NCBI RefSeq assembly: GCF_010731675.1
Contig: NZ_AP022584.1
Location: 992,001-1,056,000, forward strand
Source: Mycobacterium marseillense
GTDB lineage: Bacteria > Actinomycetota > Actinomycetes > Mycobacteriales > Mycobacteriaceae
Direction: 5' to 3'
Length of the DNA: 64,000 nt
Below, in pieces: positions 1 through 9,624 of the stretch. A model generated the notes under the pieces. That model worked only from the letters and a program-made list of their open reading frames with translations. It ran no database searches and was not told where the DNA came from. The translations under genes and the position numbers were made by a program. Each line of letters opens with the position of its first letter. The stretch's first letter is position 1.

Positions 1-647
<647 letters not shown>

Positions 648-657
648 CACGAGCGGG

Positions 658-676
658 TAAGGCTAGCCTTGCCTAA
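658..676. promoter_or_regulatory. IdeR iron box upstream of mbtL
   Basis: TAAGGCTAGCCTTGCCTAA matches the 19-bp IdeR consensus TTAGGTTAGSCTWACCTAA at 16 of 19 positions by eye. It lies 24 bp before the mbtL start codon. IdeR with bound iron represses siderophore genes, so this site should make mbtL-M-N iron-repressible. Confidence 0.82.
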
Positions 677-700
677 TAGAGCCTGCTAACCTTCTGCGCC

Positions 701-955
701 ATGACCCCCTCTTCCCCTACCGTCAGCGCCGAACTGCTGAGCATCCTGCGCGAGGACCTCAACGTCGACGCGTCCCGCCTGACCCCCGACGCCCGACTGG
801 TCGACGACGTCGGGCTGGATTCCGTGGCCTTCGCGGTGGGCATGGTGGCCATCGAGGAACGGCTGGGTGTCTCGCTGTCCGAAGAGGAACTCCTCAACTG
901 CGACACGGTCGGCGACCTGCAGGCCGCGATCGCCGCAAAACATCGCGATGAGTGA
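701..955 (+). CDS. mbtL: Acyl carrier protein of mycobactin side-chain synthesis
   Basis: This 84-residue acyl carrier protein has the phosphopantetheine attachment motif VGLDSVAF, with Ser41 as carrier residue, and a typical acidic four-helix ACP pattern. It is like Rv1344 (MbtL), the carrier on which the lipid chain of mycobactin is activated and desaturated before transfer to the lysine. It is the first gene after the IdeR box and its last 8 bases overlap the mbtM start, so it heads an iron-regulated operon mbtL-mbtM-mbtN. The ATG at 701 fits the box-to-start spacing. It acts in the cytosol. Confidence 0.9.
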   Translation: MTPSSPTVSAELLSILREDLNVDASRLTPDARLVDDVGLDSVAFAVGMVAIEERLGVSLSEEELLNCDTVGDLQAAIAAKHRDE

Positions 956-2516
956 GCTGGCCGCGGCGCTGACGGACGCGATGCGCGGCGGCACCAGCGA
1001 TCTGGTGGTCTTCGACCGCGAGGCCTCGGCCTGGCACCGCCATCCCTGGCCCGAGGTGCACGGGCTGGCCGAGAGCGTCGCCGCGTGGCTGCTGGACCGC
1101 GGCCGGCCGGCCGCCGTGGGGCTGGTCGGCGAACCCACCGTCGAGTTTGTCGCCGCCATCCAGGGTGCGTGGCTGACGGGCGCGAGCGTCTCGATCCTGC
1201 CCGGGCCGGTGCGCGGCGCCGAGGGCCGGCGGTGGGCCGAGGCGACACTGACCCGCTTCCGCGGCATCGGGGTGCGCGCCGTCCTGAGCCACGGCTCGTA
1301 CCTGGACGGCCTGCAATCGCTGGATCCGGCGGGCCTCGACGAGGGCATGGTCGTCGAAGACGTTGGGCCCGCGGCACACACGGGCCGCTCCTGCGGCGAC
1401 CTGCCGGCCCGCCCCGGCAACCCCGCGATCCTGCAGGGGACGGCGGGCTCGACCGGTTCGCCCAAGACCGCCGCCCTGTCGGCGCAGGCGGTGCTGGCCA
1501 ACCTGCGCGGCCTCAACCAGCGCCTCTCGGTGACTCCCGCGGACGTCGGGTGCTCGTGGCTGCCGCTCTACCACGACATGGGTCTGTCCTTCTTGCTCGC
1601 GTCGTCGCTGGGGGGCATGTCGGTATGGCTTTCGCCCACTTCGGCTTTCACCGCCTCGCCGTTTCGATGGTTGAGCTGGCTGTCGGAAAGCCGCGCGACG
1701 ATCACCGCGGCGCCGAACTTCGCCTACAACCTGGTCGGCAGGTACGCCCGGCGGGTCTCCGACGTCGACCTCGGCGCCGTGCGGGTGGCGATCAACGGTG
1801 GCGAGCCGGTCGACTGCGAGGGATTCGCGCGTTTCGCCGACGCGATGGGCCCGTTCGGGTTCGACGCCGGCGCCGCGACTCCGTCCTACGGGCTGGCGGA
1901 GTCGACGTGCGCGGTGAGCGTGCCCGCCCCGGGCACCGGGCTGCGGTTCGCCGACGTCACCGACGAGACTGGCGCGCGCCGCCACGCGGTGCTGGGCGAG
2001 GCGATCCCGGGTACCGAGATCCGGATCGCACCGCGCGACGACGCGCACGGCGACATCGGTGAGATCGAGATCCGCGGCGCCTCGATGATGGACGGCTACC
2101 TGGGGCACGACCCCGTCGACCGCGAGAGCTGGTTTCCCACCGGCGATCTCGGCTTCTTCGCCGACGGCGGCCTGGTGGTGTGCGGGCGGGCCAAGGAGCT
2201 CATCACCATCGCCGGACGCAACATCTTCCCGACCGAGATCGAGACGGTCGCCGCCGGTGTCCGCGGGGTGCGCGAAGGCGCCGTGGTGGCACTGGCCACC
2301 GGCGAACGTTCCGCGCGGCCCGGCCTGATCGTCGCCGCCGAATTCCGCGGGGCAGATCAGGCCGGCGCGCGCGCCGATGTCATTGCGCGCGTCGCCTCCG
2401 TGTGCGGCGTCGTTCCTTCCGACGTCATCTTCATGGCACCGGGGTCGTTGCCCCGAACCTCGTCGGGCAAACTGCGCCGCCTGGAAGTGCGGCGCTCTCT
2501 AGAGACGGTGGACTAA
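948..2516 (+). CDS. mbtM: Long-chain fatty acyl-AMP ligase / acyl-[ACP] ligase MbtM
   Basis: This is a 522-residue adenylate-forming enzyme of the FadD/FAAL family (like Rv1345, FadD33, about 521 aa). It activates the fatty acid as acyl-AMP and loads it on MbtL. Visible motifs are the AMP-binding loop [11 protein letters not shown] at residues 163-173, [19 protein letters not shown] (hinge), and a C-terminal [11 protein letters not shown] with the catalytic Lys near 508. The ATG at 948 is chosen because it gives family length and an ATGAGTGA overlap with the mbtL stop; longer in-frame starts would lie inside mbtL. mbtN follows with no gap, so the three genes are translationally coupled. Confidence 0.9.
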   Translation: MSELAAALTDAMRGGTSDLVVFDREASAWHRHPWPEVHGLAESVAAWLLDRGRPAAVGLVGEPTVEFVAAIQGAWLTGASVSILPGPVRGAEGRRWAEATLTRFRGIGVRAVLSHGSYLDGLQSLDPAGLDEGMVVEDVGPAAHTGRSCGDLPARPGNPAILQGTAGSTGSPKTAALSAQAVLANLRGLNQRLSVTPADVGCSWLPLYHDMGLSFLLASSLGGMSVWLSPTSAFTASPFRWLSWLSESRATITAAPNFAYNLVGRYARRVSDVDLGAVRVAINGGEPVDCEGFARFADAMGPFGFDAGAATPSYGLAESTCAVSVPAPGTGLRFADVTDETGARRHAVLGEAIPGTEIRIAPRDDAHGDIGEIEIRGASMMDGYLGHDPVDRESWFPTGDLGFFADGGLVVCGRAKELITIAGRNIFPTEIETVAAGVRGVREGAVVALATGERSARPGLIVAAEFRGADQAGARADVIARVASVCGVVPSDVIFMAPGSLPRTSSGKLRRLEVRRSLETVD

Positions 2517-3692
2517 ATGACGGCGCTGCCACAGACATCCCAGACCGACCTCGAGGCCTACCGGGGGCTGCTCGCCGACGCGTTCAACGAGCAAGTCCTG
2601 GCGTGGACGACGGACGCCGAAGCGCGGCAACAGTTTCCGCGTGAGCTGATCGAACACCTCGGAGCCCAGGGAGTTTTCAGCGAAAAATGGGGTGAGGGCC
2701 CGCTGCCCGACGTCGGCAAGCTGGTCGAGCTCGCCTTCGCCCTGGGTGCGTTGTCCTCGGCCGGCATCGGGGTGGGCGTCAGCCTGCATGACTCGGCCAT
2801 CTCGGTGCTGCGCCGGTTCGGCAAGTCCGACTACCTGCGGGACATCTGCGAGCAGGCGATCCGCGGGCAGGCCGTGCTGTGCATCGGGGCCTCCGAGGAG
2901 TCCGGCGGCTCCGACCTGCAGATCGTCGAGACCGAGATCTCCTCCCGGGACGGGGGTTTCGACGTCCGCGGAATCAAGAAGTTCGTCTCGCTGTCCCCCA
3001 TCGCCGATCACATCATGGTAGTGGCGCGCAGCGTCGACCACGACTCGTCGAGCAAGTACGGCAACGTCGCGCTGATCGCGGTGCCGACGGCCCAGGTCAG
3101 CGTCCAGCGGCCCTACAACAAGGTCGGAGCCGGGCCACTGGACACCGCCGCCGTGCACATCGACACCTGGGTTCCCGCCGACGCCCTGGTCGCGCGGGCC
3201 GGCACCGGGCTGGCGGCCATCAGCTGGGGGCTGGCCCACGAGCGGATGTCGATCGCCGGTCAGATCGCGGCGTCGTGTCAGCGGGCGATCGGAATCACCT
3301 TGGCCCGCATGATGACTCGACGCCAGTTCGGCCACACGCTGTTCGAACACCAGGCGTTGCGCTTGCGGATGGCCGATTTGCAGGCGCGCGTCGACCTGCT
3401 GCGGCACGGCCTGCACGGCATCGCGGCCCAGGGCCGGCTGGACCTGCGCGCGGCCGCCGGTGTCAAGGTGACCGCGGCCCGCCTCGGCGAGGAAGTGATG
3501 TCGGAATGCATGCACATCTTCGGCGGCGCGGGTTACCTCGTCGACGAGACGCCGTTGGGTGCGTGGTGGCGCGACATGAAGCTCGCCCGGGTCGGTGGCG
3601 GCACCGACGAAGTGCTGTGGGAGCTGGTCGCCGCCGGAATGGCGCCCGATTACAACGGCTATGCGTCCGTGGTCGGGGCTTCCAGCGCGTAG
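2517..3692 (+). CDS. mbtN: Acyl-[ACP] dehydrogenase MbtN
   Basis: This 391-residue acyl-CoA dehydrogenase-fold flavoenzyme is like Rv1346 (FadE14). It introduces the double bond into the MbtL-bound acyl chain of mycobactin. Family features are [13 protein letters not shown] (flavin/substrate loop, near residues 121-133), [17 protein letters not shown], the [15 protein letters not shown] helix and the C-terminal [21 protein letters not shown] segment. The ATG directly abuts the mbtM TAA. Its 3' end overlaps the convergent mbtK by 34 bp. It is probably co-transcribed with mbtL and mbtM from the iron-regulated promoter. Confidence 0.9.
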   Translation: MTALPQTSQTDLEAYRGLLADAFNEQVLAWTTDAEARQQFPRELIEHLGAQGVFSEKWGEGPLPDVGKLVELAFALGALSSAGIGVGVSLHDSAISVLRRFGKSDYLRDICEQAIRGQAVLCIGASEESGGSDLQIVETEISSRDGGFDVRGIKKFVSLSPIADHIMVVARSVDHDSSSKYGNVALIAVPTAQVSVQRPYNKVGAGPLDTAAVHIDTWVPADALVARAGTGLAAISWGLAHERMSIAGQIAASCQRAIGITLARMMTRRQFGHTLFEHQALRLRMADLQARVDLLRHGLHGIAAQGRLDLRAAAGVKVTAARLGEEVMSECMHIFGGAGYLVDETPLGAWWRDMKLARVGGGTDEVLWELVAAGMAPDYNGYASVVGASSA

Positions 3693-4282
3693 AGCGCCAT
3701 GCGCCGGTTCGTCGTGTCGTGCTCGCCGAGGAACGCGCATCCGGCGTACTCGCACAGTCTGCGCGCGGCGGTATTGCGGTGATCGGGGTCGAACATGATC
3801 CGGCGGCACCGCGGCTCCGCCGCAAGGGCGCTGGCCACGATCCGGGGCAACAGCATCGGGCCCAAGCCCCGGTTCACCAGCTTCACGTCGGCGATGGCGG
3901 CGTGCAGCCCCAGATCGTACGGCTCGGCGTCGTAATAGCGAGAGATCAGATCCTTTGCGCCCCAATACAGTTCGAGGTAGGCGCAATCCTTGCCGCGCAT
4001 GCTCCCGATCAACGGCAGGGAGTAGGTGCCATCGAGTTGGGCATCCAGATGCCGGCGCCAGCGCGTCGCCGGCCAGGCGTACTCCCACGCCTCGGCCAGG
4101 TGCGGGCGATTCATCCACTCGGACACCAGGTCCGCGTCCTCGAGCCGGGCGACGCGCAGCGCGAACGGGGCATCCAGCGAGGGCGTCGGCGGCCGCGGGA
4201 TCTGTGCGACGTCGTCGGCGATGTCGAAGCGTTCGCGCGGCAGGATCTGGACGGGCGGCGTCTCCGGTGGGGCGTCGGGCAT
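3659..4282 (-). CDS. mbtK: Lysine N6-acyltransferase MbtK (GNAT family)
   Basis: This 207-residue GNAT-fold acyltransferase is like Rv1347c. It transfers the acyl chain from MbtL to the epsilon-amino group of lysine in mycobactin assembly. It carries the IucA/RhbD-type acetyltransferase pattern: [30 protein letters not shown], the acyl-CoA/ACP-binding region [16 protein letters not shown], and the late [26 protein letters not shown]. It is convergent to mbtL-M-N with a 34-bp tail overlap, the same arrangement as the mbt-2 locus of M. tuberculosis. An IdeR-like site lies about 22 bp upstream of its ATG. Confidence 0.9.
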   Translation of the reverse strand: MPDAPPETPPVQILPRERFDIADDVAQIPRPPTPSLDAPFALRVARLEDADLVSEWMNRPHLAEAWEYAWPATRWRRHLDAQLDGTYSLPLIGSMRGKDCAYLELYWGAKDLISRYYDAEPYDLGLHAAIADVKLVNRGLGPMLLPRIVASALAAEPRCRRIMFDPDHRNTAARRLCEYAGCAFLGEHDTTNRRMALYALEAPTTDA

Positions 4283-4303
4283 AGTGCGCAGAGCGTACCT
4301 GAG

Positions 4304-4322
4304 TAAGGGTAGCCATACCGTG
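4304..4322. promoter_or_regulatory. IdeR-like box upstream of mbtK
   Basis: TAAGGGTAGCCATACCGTG matches the IdeR consensus at about 13 of 19 positions, with the central GTAGCC and ATACC well kept. It sits just upstream of the mbtK start (minus strand). It is weaker than the mbtL box, but the position and pathway support it. Confidence 0.55.
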
Positions 4323-4470
4323 GTTGCCCCCGGTCAGCGGGCGTTTCCGGCGCCACCCCGGACGTCGCCGCGAGCGGTCGGCGCCGTAGCGCCGCGAGCC
4401 GGGCTAGCATAAGGCAGCAAAGACGGACGAAACCGCGTCCGCCCGGCCCCCAGGCAGCGAAAGGATCGAC

Positions 4471-4596
4471 GTGCCGCAGGCACCCGCGCAGGCCATCGGC
4501 TTGCCGGCGCACGGACCGTCGGACGAGCCGCCCGATGCGGAGCCTCCCCCGGCCACCGGCCCACCACCGTCGACCCGCGGGCGGCGCAATTCATGA
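4471..4596 (+). CDS. Small proline-rich ORF coupled to the DUF21 protein (hypothetical)
   Basis: A 41-codon frame starts with GTG, 5-7 bases after an AAAGGAT ribosome-site-like sequence, and ends in a TGA that overlaps the next gene's ATG (ATGA). It encodes a proline- and alanine-rich peptide beginning [10 protein letters not shown] and ending TRGRRNS. Most third codon positions are G or C, as in real genes here. It has no recognisable domain, signal peptide or membrane segment. It may be a leader peptide that couples translation to the downstream membrane protein, or a chance frame. I do not recognise it. Confidence 0.4.
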   Translation: MPQAPAQAIGLPAHGPSDEPPDAEPPPATGPPPSTRGRRNS

Positions 4597-5963
4597 ACGT
4601 CACCGTCACCGTGATCAGCATTGTGGCGATCGCGGTGTTGATCTTCGGCAACGCCGTGTTCGTCGCCGCCGAATTCTCGCTGACCACCCTGGACCGCAGC
4701 GCCGTCGAGGCAAACGCCCGCGGCGGCGGCCGCCGCGACCGCTGGATCCGCCGCGCGCACCAGCGGCTGTCGTTTCAGTTGTCGGGCGCCCAGCTCGGGA
4801 TCTCCGTCACGACGCTGGCCGCCGGATACCTGACCGATCCGATGGTGGAGGACCTCCCGCACCCGTGGCTGGACGCGCTCGACATCCCCGACCGCGTCGG
4901 CGACGCGATCATGGCCGCCGTGGTGCTGGTGATCGTGACGTCGGTGTCGATGGTCTTCGGCGAACTCGTCCCCAAATACCTGGCGGTGGCGCGACCGCTG
5001 TCCACCGCCCGCGCCGTCGTGGGTGCGCAGGTGTTGTTCTCGCTGCTGCTGACCCCGGCGATCCGGTTGACCAACGGCGCGGCGAACTGGATCGTGCGCC
5101 GGCTGGGCATCGAACCCGCCGAGGAGCTGCGGTCCGCCCGGTCCCCGCAGGAGCTGTTGTCACTCGTACGTTCGTCGGCGCGCAGCGGCGCCCTCGACGC
5201 CCCGACGGCGGCCCTGGTGCGGCGATCGCTGCAGTTCGGCACCCTCAGCGCCGAGGAGTTGATGACGCCCCGGTCCAAGATCGTGGCGCTGCAGACCGAC
5301 GACACGGTCGCCGACCTGGTGACCGCGGCCGCCGAGTCCGGGTTCTCCCGCTTCCCCATCGTCGACGGCGACCTCGACGAGACCGTCGGCATCGTGCACG
5401 TCAAACAGGTCTTCGCGATCCCGCGGGCCGACCGCGGCCGCACGCTGCTCACGACGGTGGCGCAACCCGTCGCGGTGGTGCCGTCCACGCTCGACGGTGA
5501 TGCGGTGATGGCCGAAATCCGGGCCAACAGCCTGCAAACCGCGCTCGTCGTCGACGAATACGGCGGCACCGCGGGCATGGTGACCGTCGAGGACTTGATC
5601 GAAGAGATCGTGGGTGATGTCCGCGACGAGCACGACGACGCCACTCCCGATGTAGTGCCCGCCGGCACCGGCTGGCGGGTGTCGGGGCTGTTGCGCATCG
5701 ACGAGGTGGCCACGGCTACGGGCTTCCGGGCGCCCGAAGGTCCCTACGAGACGATCGGCGGGTTGGTGCTGCGCGAGATCGGTCACATCCCGGTGGCCGG
5801 TGAAACCGTGAAGCTTCCCGCCCTGGACGCCGACGGGTTGCTGGACGCGGTGACGCGCTGGCAGGCGCGGGTCATCCGGATGGACGGCCGCCGCATCGAC
5901 GTGCTCGAGCTCACCGAGCTGAGTGGTCACGGCGACGGTCCCGCGGCGGAGGGACACCGATGA
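4593..5963 (+). CDS. DUF21/CBS/CorC-HlyC membrane protein (Rv1842c-like)
   Basis: This 456-residue protein matches Rv1842c in length. The N-terminal DUF21 (CNNM) membrane domain has hydrophobic segments near residues 5-27, 95-130 and 135-165, and contains [19 protein letters not shown] and [15 protein letters not shown]. Two CBS domains follow (about 205-340; [27 protein letters not shown] marks the second) and a C-terminal CorC_HlyC domain ends the protein. Family members are linked to Mg2+/Co2+ efflux or membrane integrity; the older hemolysin label is not informative. It overlaps the next gene by 4 bp (ATGA), so the pair probably functions together as membrane transporter subunits. Confidence 0.88.
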   Translation: MNVTVTVISIVAIAVLIFGNAVFVAAEFSLTTLDRSAVEANARGGGRRDRWIRRAHQRLSFQLSGAQLGISVTTLAAGYLTDPMVEDLPHPWLDALDIPDRVGDAIMAAVVLVIVTSVSMVFGELVPKYLAVARPLSTARAVVGAQVLFSLLLTPAIRLTNGAANWIVRRLGIEPAEELRSARSPQELLSLVRSSARSGALDAPTAALVRRSLQFGTLSAEELMTPRSKIVALQTDDTVADLVTAAAESGFSRFPIVDGDLDETVGIVHVKQVFAIPRADRGRTLLTTVAQPVAVVPSTLDGDAVMAEIRANSLQTALVVDEYGGTAGMVTVEDLIEEIVGDVRDEHDDATPDVVPAGTGWRVSGLLRIDEVATATGFRAPEGPYETIGGLVLREIGHIPVAGETVKLPALDADGLLDAVTRWQARVIRMDGRRIDVLELTELSGHGDGPAAEGHR

Positions 5964-7000
5964 GCGACACCATGGGCGTGCTGCTGGCGTGCCTGCTGAT
6001 CGCGGTGAACGCCTTCTTCGTCGGGGCGGAGTTCTCGCTGATCTCGGCGCGGCGCGACCGCCTCGAAGCGCTGGCCGAACAGGGCAAAGCGGCCGCCGTC
6101 GCGGTGATCCGCGCCGGGGAGCAGCTGCCGTCCATGCTGGCCGGCGCGCAGCTGGGCGTCACGGCGGCGTCGCTGCTGCTCGGTCGCATCGGTGAGTCGG
6201 CGGTCTCGGAGCTGCTGCGAACGGCGCTCGGGCTGACCGCGATTCACCCGGCGCTGCTGCATACGTTGTCCTTGGCGGTCGCGCTGGTCATCGTGGTGAC
6301 CCTGCACGTGCTGCTGGGCGAGATGGTGCCCAAGAACATCGCGTTGGCCGGCCCCGAGCGCACCGCGATGCTGCTGGTCCCCCCGTATCTGGCCTACGTG
6401 CGGGCGGCCCGGCCGTTCATCGTGTTCTACGACAAGTGCGCCAGCGCGGTGGTGCGCGCGCTCGGGGTCGAGCGCAAGGAGGAGCTGGAGATCACGGTCT
6501 CCCCCGTCGAGCTGAGCGAGATGATCGCCGAGTCCGCGTCCGAAGGGCTGCTGGACCAGGAGGAGGGCACCCGGCTGGCGCGGGCGCTGCAGATCCGCCA
6601 CCGGGTGGTCGGCGACGTGGCGGTGCCCCTGTCCGGGGTGCGCGCCGTGCCGGTGGCCGGCGCGGGCAAAGGCCCGACGGTCGGCGCGGTCGAGGACGCC
6701 TTGGCCCAGAGCGGCTACTCCCGCTTCCCCGTGGCGAACGTCGACGGCAGTTTCGTCGGTTACCTGCACATCAAGGACGTGCTGACGCTCGACGACGATC
6801 CGCGAACGGTGATCGACCTGGCAAAGGTGCGGCCCCTGCCGGGGCTGCCGCGGTCGCTGCCGCTGGCCGATGCGTTGTCGCGGCTGCGCCGCAACAACAG
6901 CCACCTGGCGCTGGTCACTGACGAGAGCGGCGCCGTGGTGGCCATGGTGGCGATGGAAGACCTGGTCGAAGACTTCGTCGGGACCATGCGCGAGGCGTAG
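5960..7000 (+). CDS. DUF21/CBS membrane protein (Rv1841c-like)
   Basis: This 346-residue paralog of the preceding gene has a DUF21 membrane domain ([64 protein letters not shown]) and a CBS pair (about 215-345). It ends straight after [24 protein letters not shown], so it lacks the C-terminal CorC_HlyC domain of its partner, as does Rv1841c (about 345 aa). The ATG overlaps the upstream stop (ATGA). In M. tuberculosis a PE_PGRS gene and a VapBC toxin-antitoxin pair lie between this gene and glcB; neither is here. Confidence 0.88.
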   Translation: MSDTMGVLLACLLIAVNAFFVGAEFSLISARRDRLEALAEQGKAAAVAVIRAGEQLPSMLAGAQLGVTAASLLLGRIGESAVSELLRTALGLTAIHPALLHTLSLAVALVIVVTLHVLLGEMVPKNIALAGPERTAMLLVPPYLAYVRAARPFIVFYDKCASAVVRALGVERKEELEITVSPVELSEMIAESASEGLLDQEEGTRLARALQIRHRVVGDVAVPLSGVRAVPVAGAGKGPTVGAVEDALAQSGYSRFPVANVDGSFVGYLHIKDVLTLDDDPRTVIDLAKVRPLPGLPRSLPLADALSRLRRNNSHLALVTDESGAVVAMVAMEDLVEDFVGTMREA

Positions 7001-7186
7001 CGACACTGGCCGGCGGGCCGGTCCGCGCACAGCCCGTATGATCTTTCACGGCTACCAGTCAAGAAAGTGCTGGAGGGCGCTAGCGGGCCGACGAGGACCC
7101 AAGCGCCGCCTGCCCGCGGAATGTGCGTTGCTGGAAACAGATTTCGGTGCCCACCGCAGCATCATTCTTGGGGCTGTCAGCGTCTC

Positions 7187-7208
7187 CTGACCTGCTATGG
7201 CAGGTCAG
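7187..7208. other. Perfect hairpin in the glcB upstream region
   Basis: CTGACCTGC-TATG-GCAGGTCAG is a 9-bp perfect stem with a 4-base loop, about 110 bp before the glcB start. There is no T tract after it, so it is not a typical terminator of the preceding gene. It may be an operator (dyad) or a leader RNA structure. The rest of 7001-7316 shows no gene I can support. Confidence 0.5.
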
Positions 7209-7265
7209 CGAATAACGCTCGCCAGGCTGGGCTCGGTAGGCTGATGACATTGCCATTCTGGGTCA

Positions 7266-7284
7266 CCTGGGCCTTTGGCCCAGG
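7266..7284 (+). other. Hairpin directly upstream of the glcB ribosome site
   Basis: CCTGGGCC-TTT-GGCCCAGG is an 8-bp perfect GC-rich stem with a 3-base loop. It ends about 20 bases before the strong ACGGAGGAGA ribosome site (7304-7313). If transcribed, it would sit in the glcB 5' leader. Confidence 0.55.
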
Positions 7285-7316
7285 AGGTCCGGGGCGGCCC
7301 ATGACGGAGGAGAATC

Positions 7317-9521
7317 ATGACTGATCGCGTGTCGGCGGGGAACTTGCGCGTCGCCCGGGTGCTGTACGACTTCGTGAACGAAGAGGCCTTGCCCGGCACC
7401 GATATCGACCCGGACAGCTTCTGGGCCGGCGTCGACAAGGTCGTCACCGACCTCACCCCGAAGAACCAGGATCTGCTGCGCCGGCGCGACGAGCTGCAGG
7501 CCCAGATCGACAAGTGGCACCGGCAGCGGGTCATCGAGCCGCTCGACATCGACGCCTACCGCGAGTTCCTCACCGAAATCGGTTACCTGCTGCCCGAACC
7601 CGCGGACTTCACGATCACCACCTCGGGCGTCGACGACGAGATCACCACGACCGCCGGCCCGCAGCTGGTGGTGCCGGTGCTCAACGCCCGGTTCGCGCTC
7701 AACGCCGCCAACGCCCGGTGGGGTTCGCTGTACGACGCCCTGTACGGCACCGACGTCATCGCAGAGGACGACGGGGCCGAGAAGGGGTCGAGCTACAACA
7801 AGGTGCGCGGCGACAAGGTCATCGCGTACGCGCGCAAGTTCCTGGACGAGGCCGTGCCGCTGGAGTCCGGCTCGTGGGCCGACGCGACCGGCCTGTCCGT
7901 CGAGGACGGCCAGTTGAAGGTCGCGACCGCCGAGGGCTCCGCCGCCCTGGCCGACCCGGACAAGTTCGCCGGCTACACCGGCGAGCTCGGCTCCCCCAGC
8001 TGGTCGGTGTTGCTGGTCAACCACGGCCTGCACATCGAGATCCTCATCGACCCCGACTCGCCGATCGGCAAGACCGACGCCGCCGGCATCAAGGACGTGA
8101 TCCTGGAATCGGCCGTCACCACGATCATGGACTTCGAGGACTCGGTGGCCGCCGTCGACGCCGACGACAAGGTGCTCGGCTACCGCAACTGGCTCGGCCT
8201 GAACAAGGGCGACCTGTCCGAGGACGTCGACAAGGACGGCAAGACCTTCACCCGGGTGCTCAACGAGGACCGCACCTACACGACGCCCGATGGCGAGGGC
8301 GAGCTGACCCTGCCGGGCCGCAGCCTGCTGTTCGTCCGCAACGTCGGTCACCTGATGACCAACGACGCCATTGTGTGGAGCGAAGGCGACGAAGAAAAAG
8401 AGGTGTTCGAGGGCATCATGGATGCGCTGTTCACCGGGCTGACCGCGATCCACGGCCTCAAGACCACCGACGCCAACGGGCCACTGGCCAACAGCCGCAC
8501 CGGGTCCATCTACATCGTCAAGCCCAAGATGCACGGACCCGACGAGGTCGCCTTCACCTGCGAGCTGTTCAGCCGCGTCGAGGACGTCCTCGGCCTGCCC
8601 CAGGGCACCCTCAAGGTCGGCATCATGGACGAGGAGCGGCGCACCACCGTCAACCTCAAGGCCTGCATCAAGGCCGCGGCCGACCGGGTCGTGTTCATCA
8701 ACACCGGCTTCCTCGACCGCACCGGCGACGAGATCCACACCTCGATGGAAGCCGGTCCGATGATCCGCAAGGGCGCGATGAAGAGCACCGCCTGGATCAA
8801 GGCCTACGAGGACGCCAACGTCGACATCGGCCTGGCCGCCGGCTTCAAGGGCAAGGCGCAGATCGGCAAGGGTATGTGGGCCATGACCGAACTGATGGCC
8901 GACATGGTCGAGCAAAAGATCGGCCAGCCGAAGGCCGGCGCGACCACCGCGTGGGTGCCCTCGCCGACGGCGGCCACCCTGCACGCGATGCACTACCACT
9001 ACGTGGACGTGGGCGCCGTGCAGGAGGAGCTGGCGGGCAAGAAGCGCACCAACATCGACGAGTTGCTGACCATCCCGCTGGCCAAGGAACTGGCCTGGGC
9101 CTCCGAGGAGATCCGCGAGGAGGTCGACAACAACTGCCAGTCCATCCTCGGCTACGTGGTCCGCTGGGTCGCGCAGGGCGTGGGCTGCTCGAAGGTGCCC
9201 GACATCCACGACGTGGCGCTCATGGAAGACCGTGCGACGCTGCGGATTTCGAGCCAGCTGCTGGCGAACTGGCTGCGCCACGGTGTGATCACCGAGGAGG
9301 ACGTGCGGGCCAGCCTGGAGCGGATGGCCCCGCTGGTGGACGAGCAGAACGCCAAGGATGCGGCGTATCTGCCGATGGCGCCCAACTTCGACGACAGCAT
9401 CGCTTTCCTGGCGGCGCAGGACCTCATCCTGACCGGAACGCAGCAGCCCAACGGCTACACCGAGCCGATCCTGCACCGCCGTCGGCGCGAGGCCAAGGCG
9501 CGCGCCGCGCAGTCGGATTGA
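7317..9521 (+). CDS. glcB: Malate synthase G
   Basis: This 734-residue single-domain malate synthase G (Rv1837c is 741 aa) condenses glyoxylate with acetyl-CoA to malate in the glyoxylate shunt. Recognisable active-site regions are [31 protein letters not shown] (Arg341, equivalent to Arg339 of the M. tuberculosis enzyme), [15 protein letters not shown] and [20 protein letters not shown] (Mg2+ ligand region), and [15 protein letters not shown] with Asp638 as the likely catalytic base (Asp633). The ATG at 7317 follows a strong GGAGGAG site. The gene is monocistronic by spacing. The upstream region holds two perfect hairpins. Confidence 0.96.
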   Translation: MTDRVSAGNLRVARVLYDFVNEEALPGTDIDPDSFWAGVDKVVTDLTPKNQDLLRRRDELQAQIDKWHRQRVIEPLDIDAYREFLTEIGYLLPEPADFTITTSGVDDEITTTAGPQLVVPVLNARFALNAANARWGSLYDALYGTDVIAEDDGAEKGSSYNKVRGDKVIAYARKFLDEAVPLESGSWADATGLSVEDGQLKVATAEGSAALADPDKFAGYTGELGSPSWSVLLVNHGLHIEILIDPDSPIGKTDAAGIKDVILESAVTTIMDFEDSVAAVDADDKVLGYRNWLGLNKGDLSEDVDKDGKTFTRVLNEDRTYTTPDGEGELTLPGRSLLFVRNVGHLMTNDAIVWSEGDEEKEVFEGIMDALFTGLTAIHGLKTTDANGPLANSRTGSIYIVKPKMHGPDEVAFTCELFSRVEDVLGLPQGTLKVGIMDEERRTTVNLKACIKAAADRVVFINTGFLDRTGDEIHTSMEAGPMIRKGAMKSTAWIKAYEDANVDIGLAAGFKGKAQIGKGMWAMTELMADMVEQKIGQPKAGATTAWVPSPTAATLHAMHYHYVDVGAVQEELAGKKRTNIDELLTIPLAKELAWASEEIREEVDNNCQSILGYVVRWVAQGVGCSKVPDIHDVALMEDRATLRISSQLLANWLRHGVITEEDVRASLERMAPLVDEQNAKDAAYLPMAPNFDDSIAFLAAQDLILTGTQQPNGYTEPILHRRRREAKARAAQSD

Positions 9522-9624
9522 GCCTGCGCTCAAATCGGGTTCGCACGTGTAATAGTGCCGCGGATGACTAAAATCGGCGGCGAGTTCATTCGGATGGATC
9601 GACGGAAAGGCCGCGGGCACTGCT

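Noticed and set aside
7263..9620. 785-codon open frame opposite glcB
   Set aside because: Shadow of glcB; no domain or plausible start; glcB motifs are complete on the plus strand.
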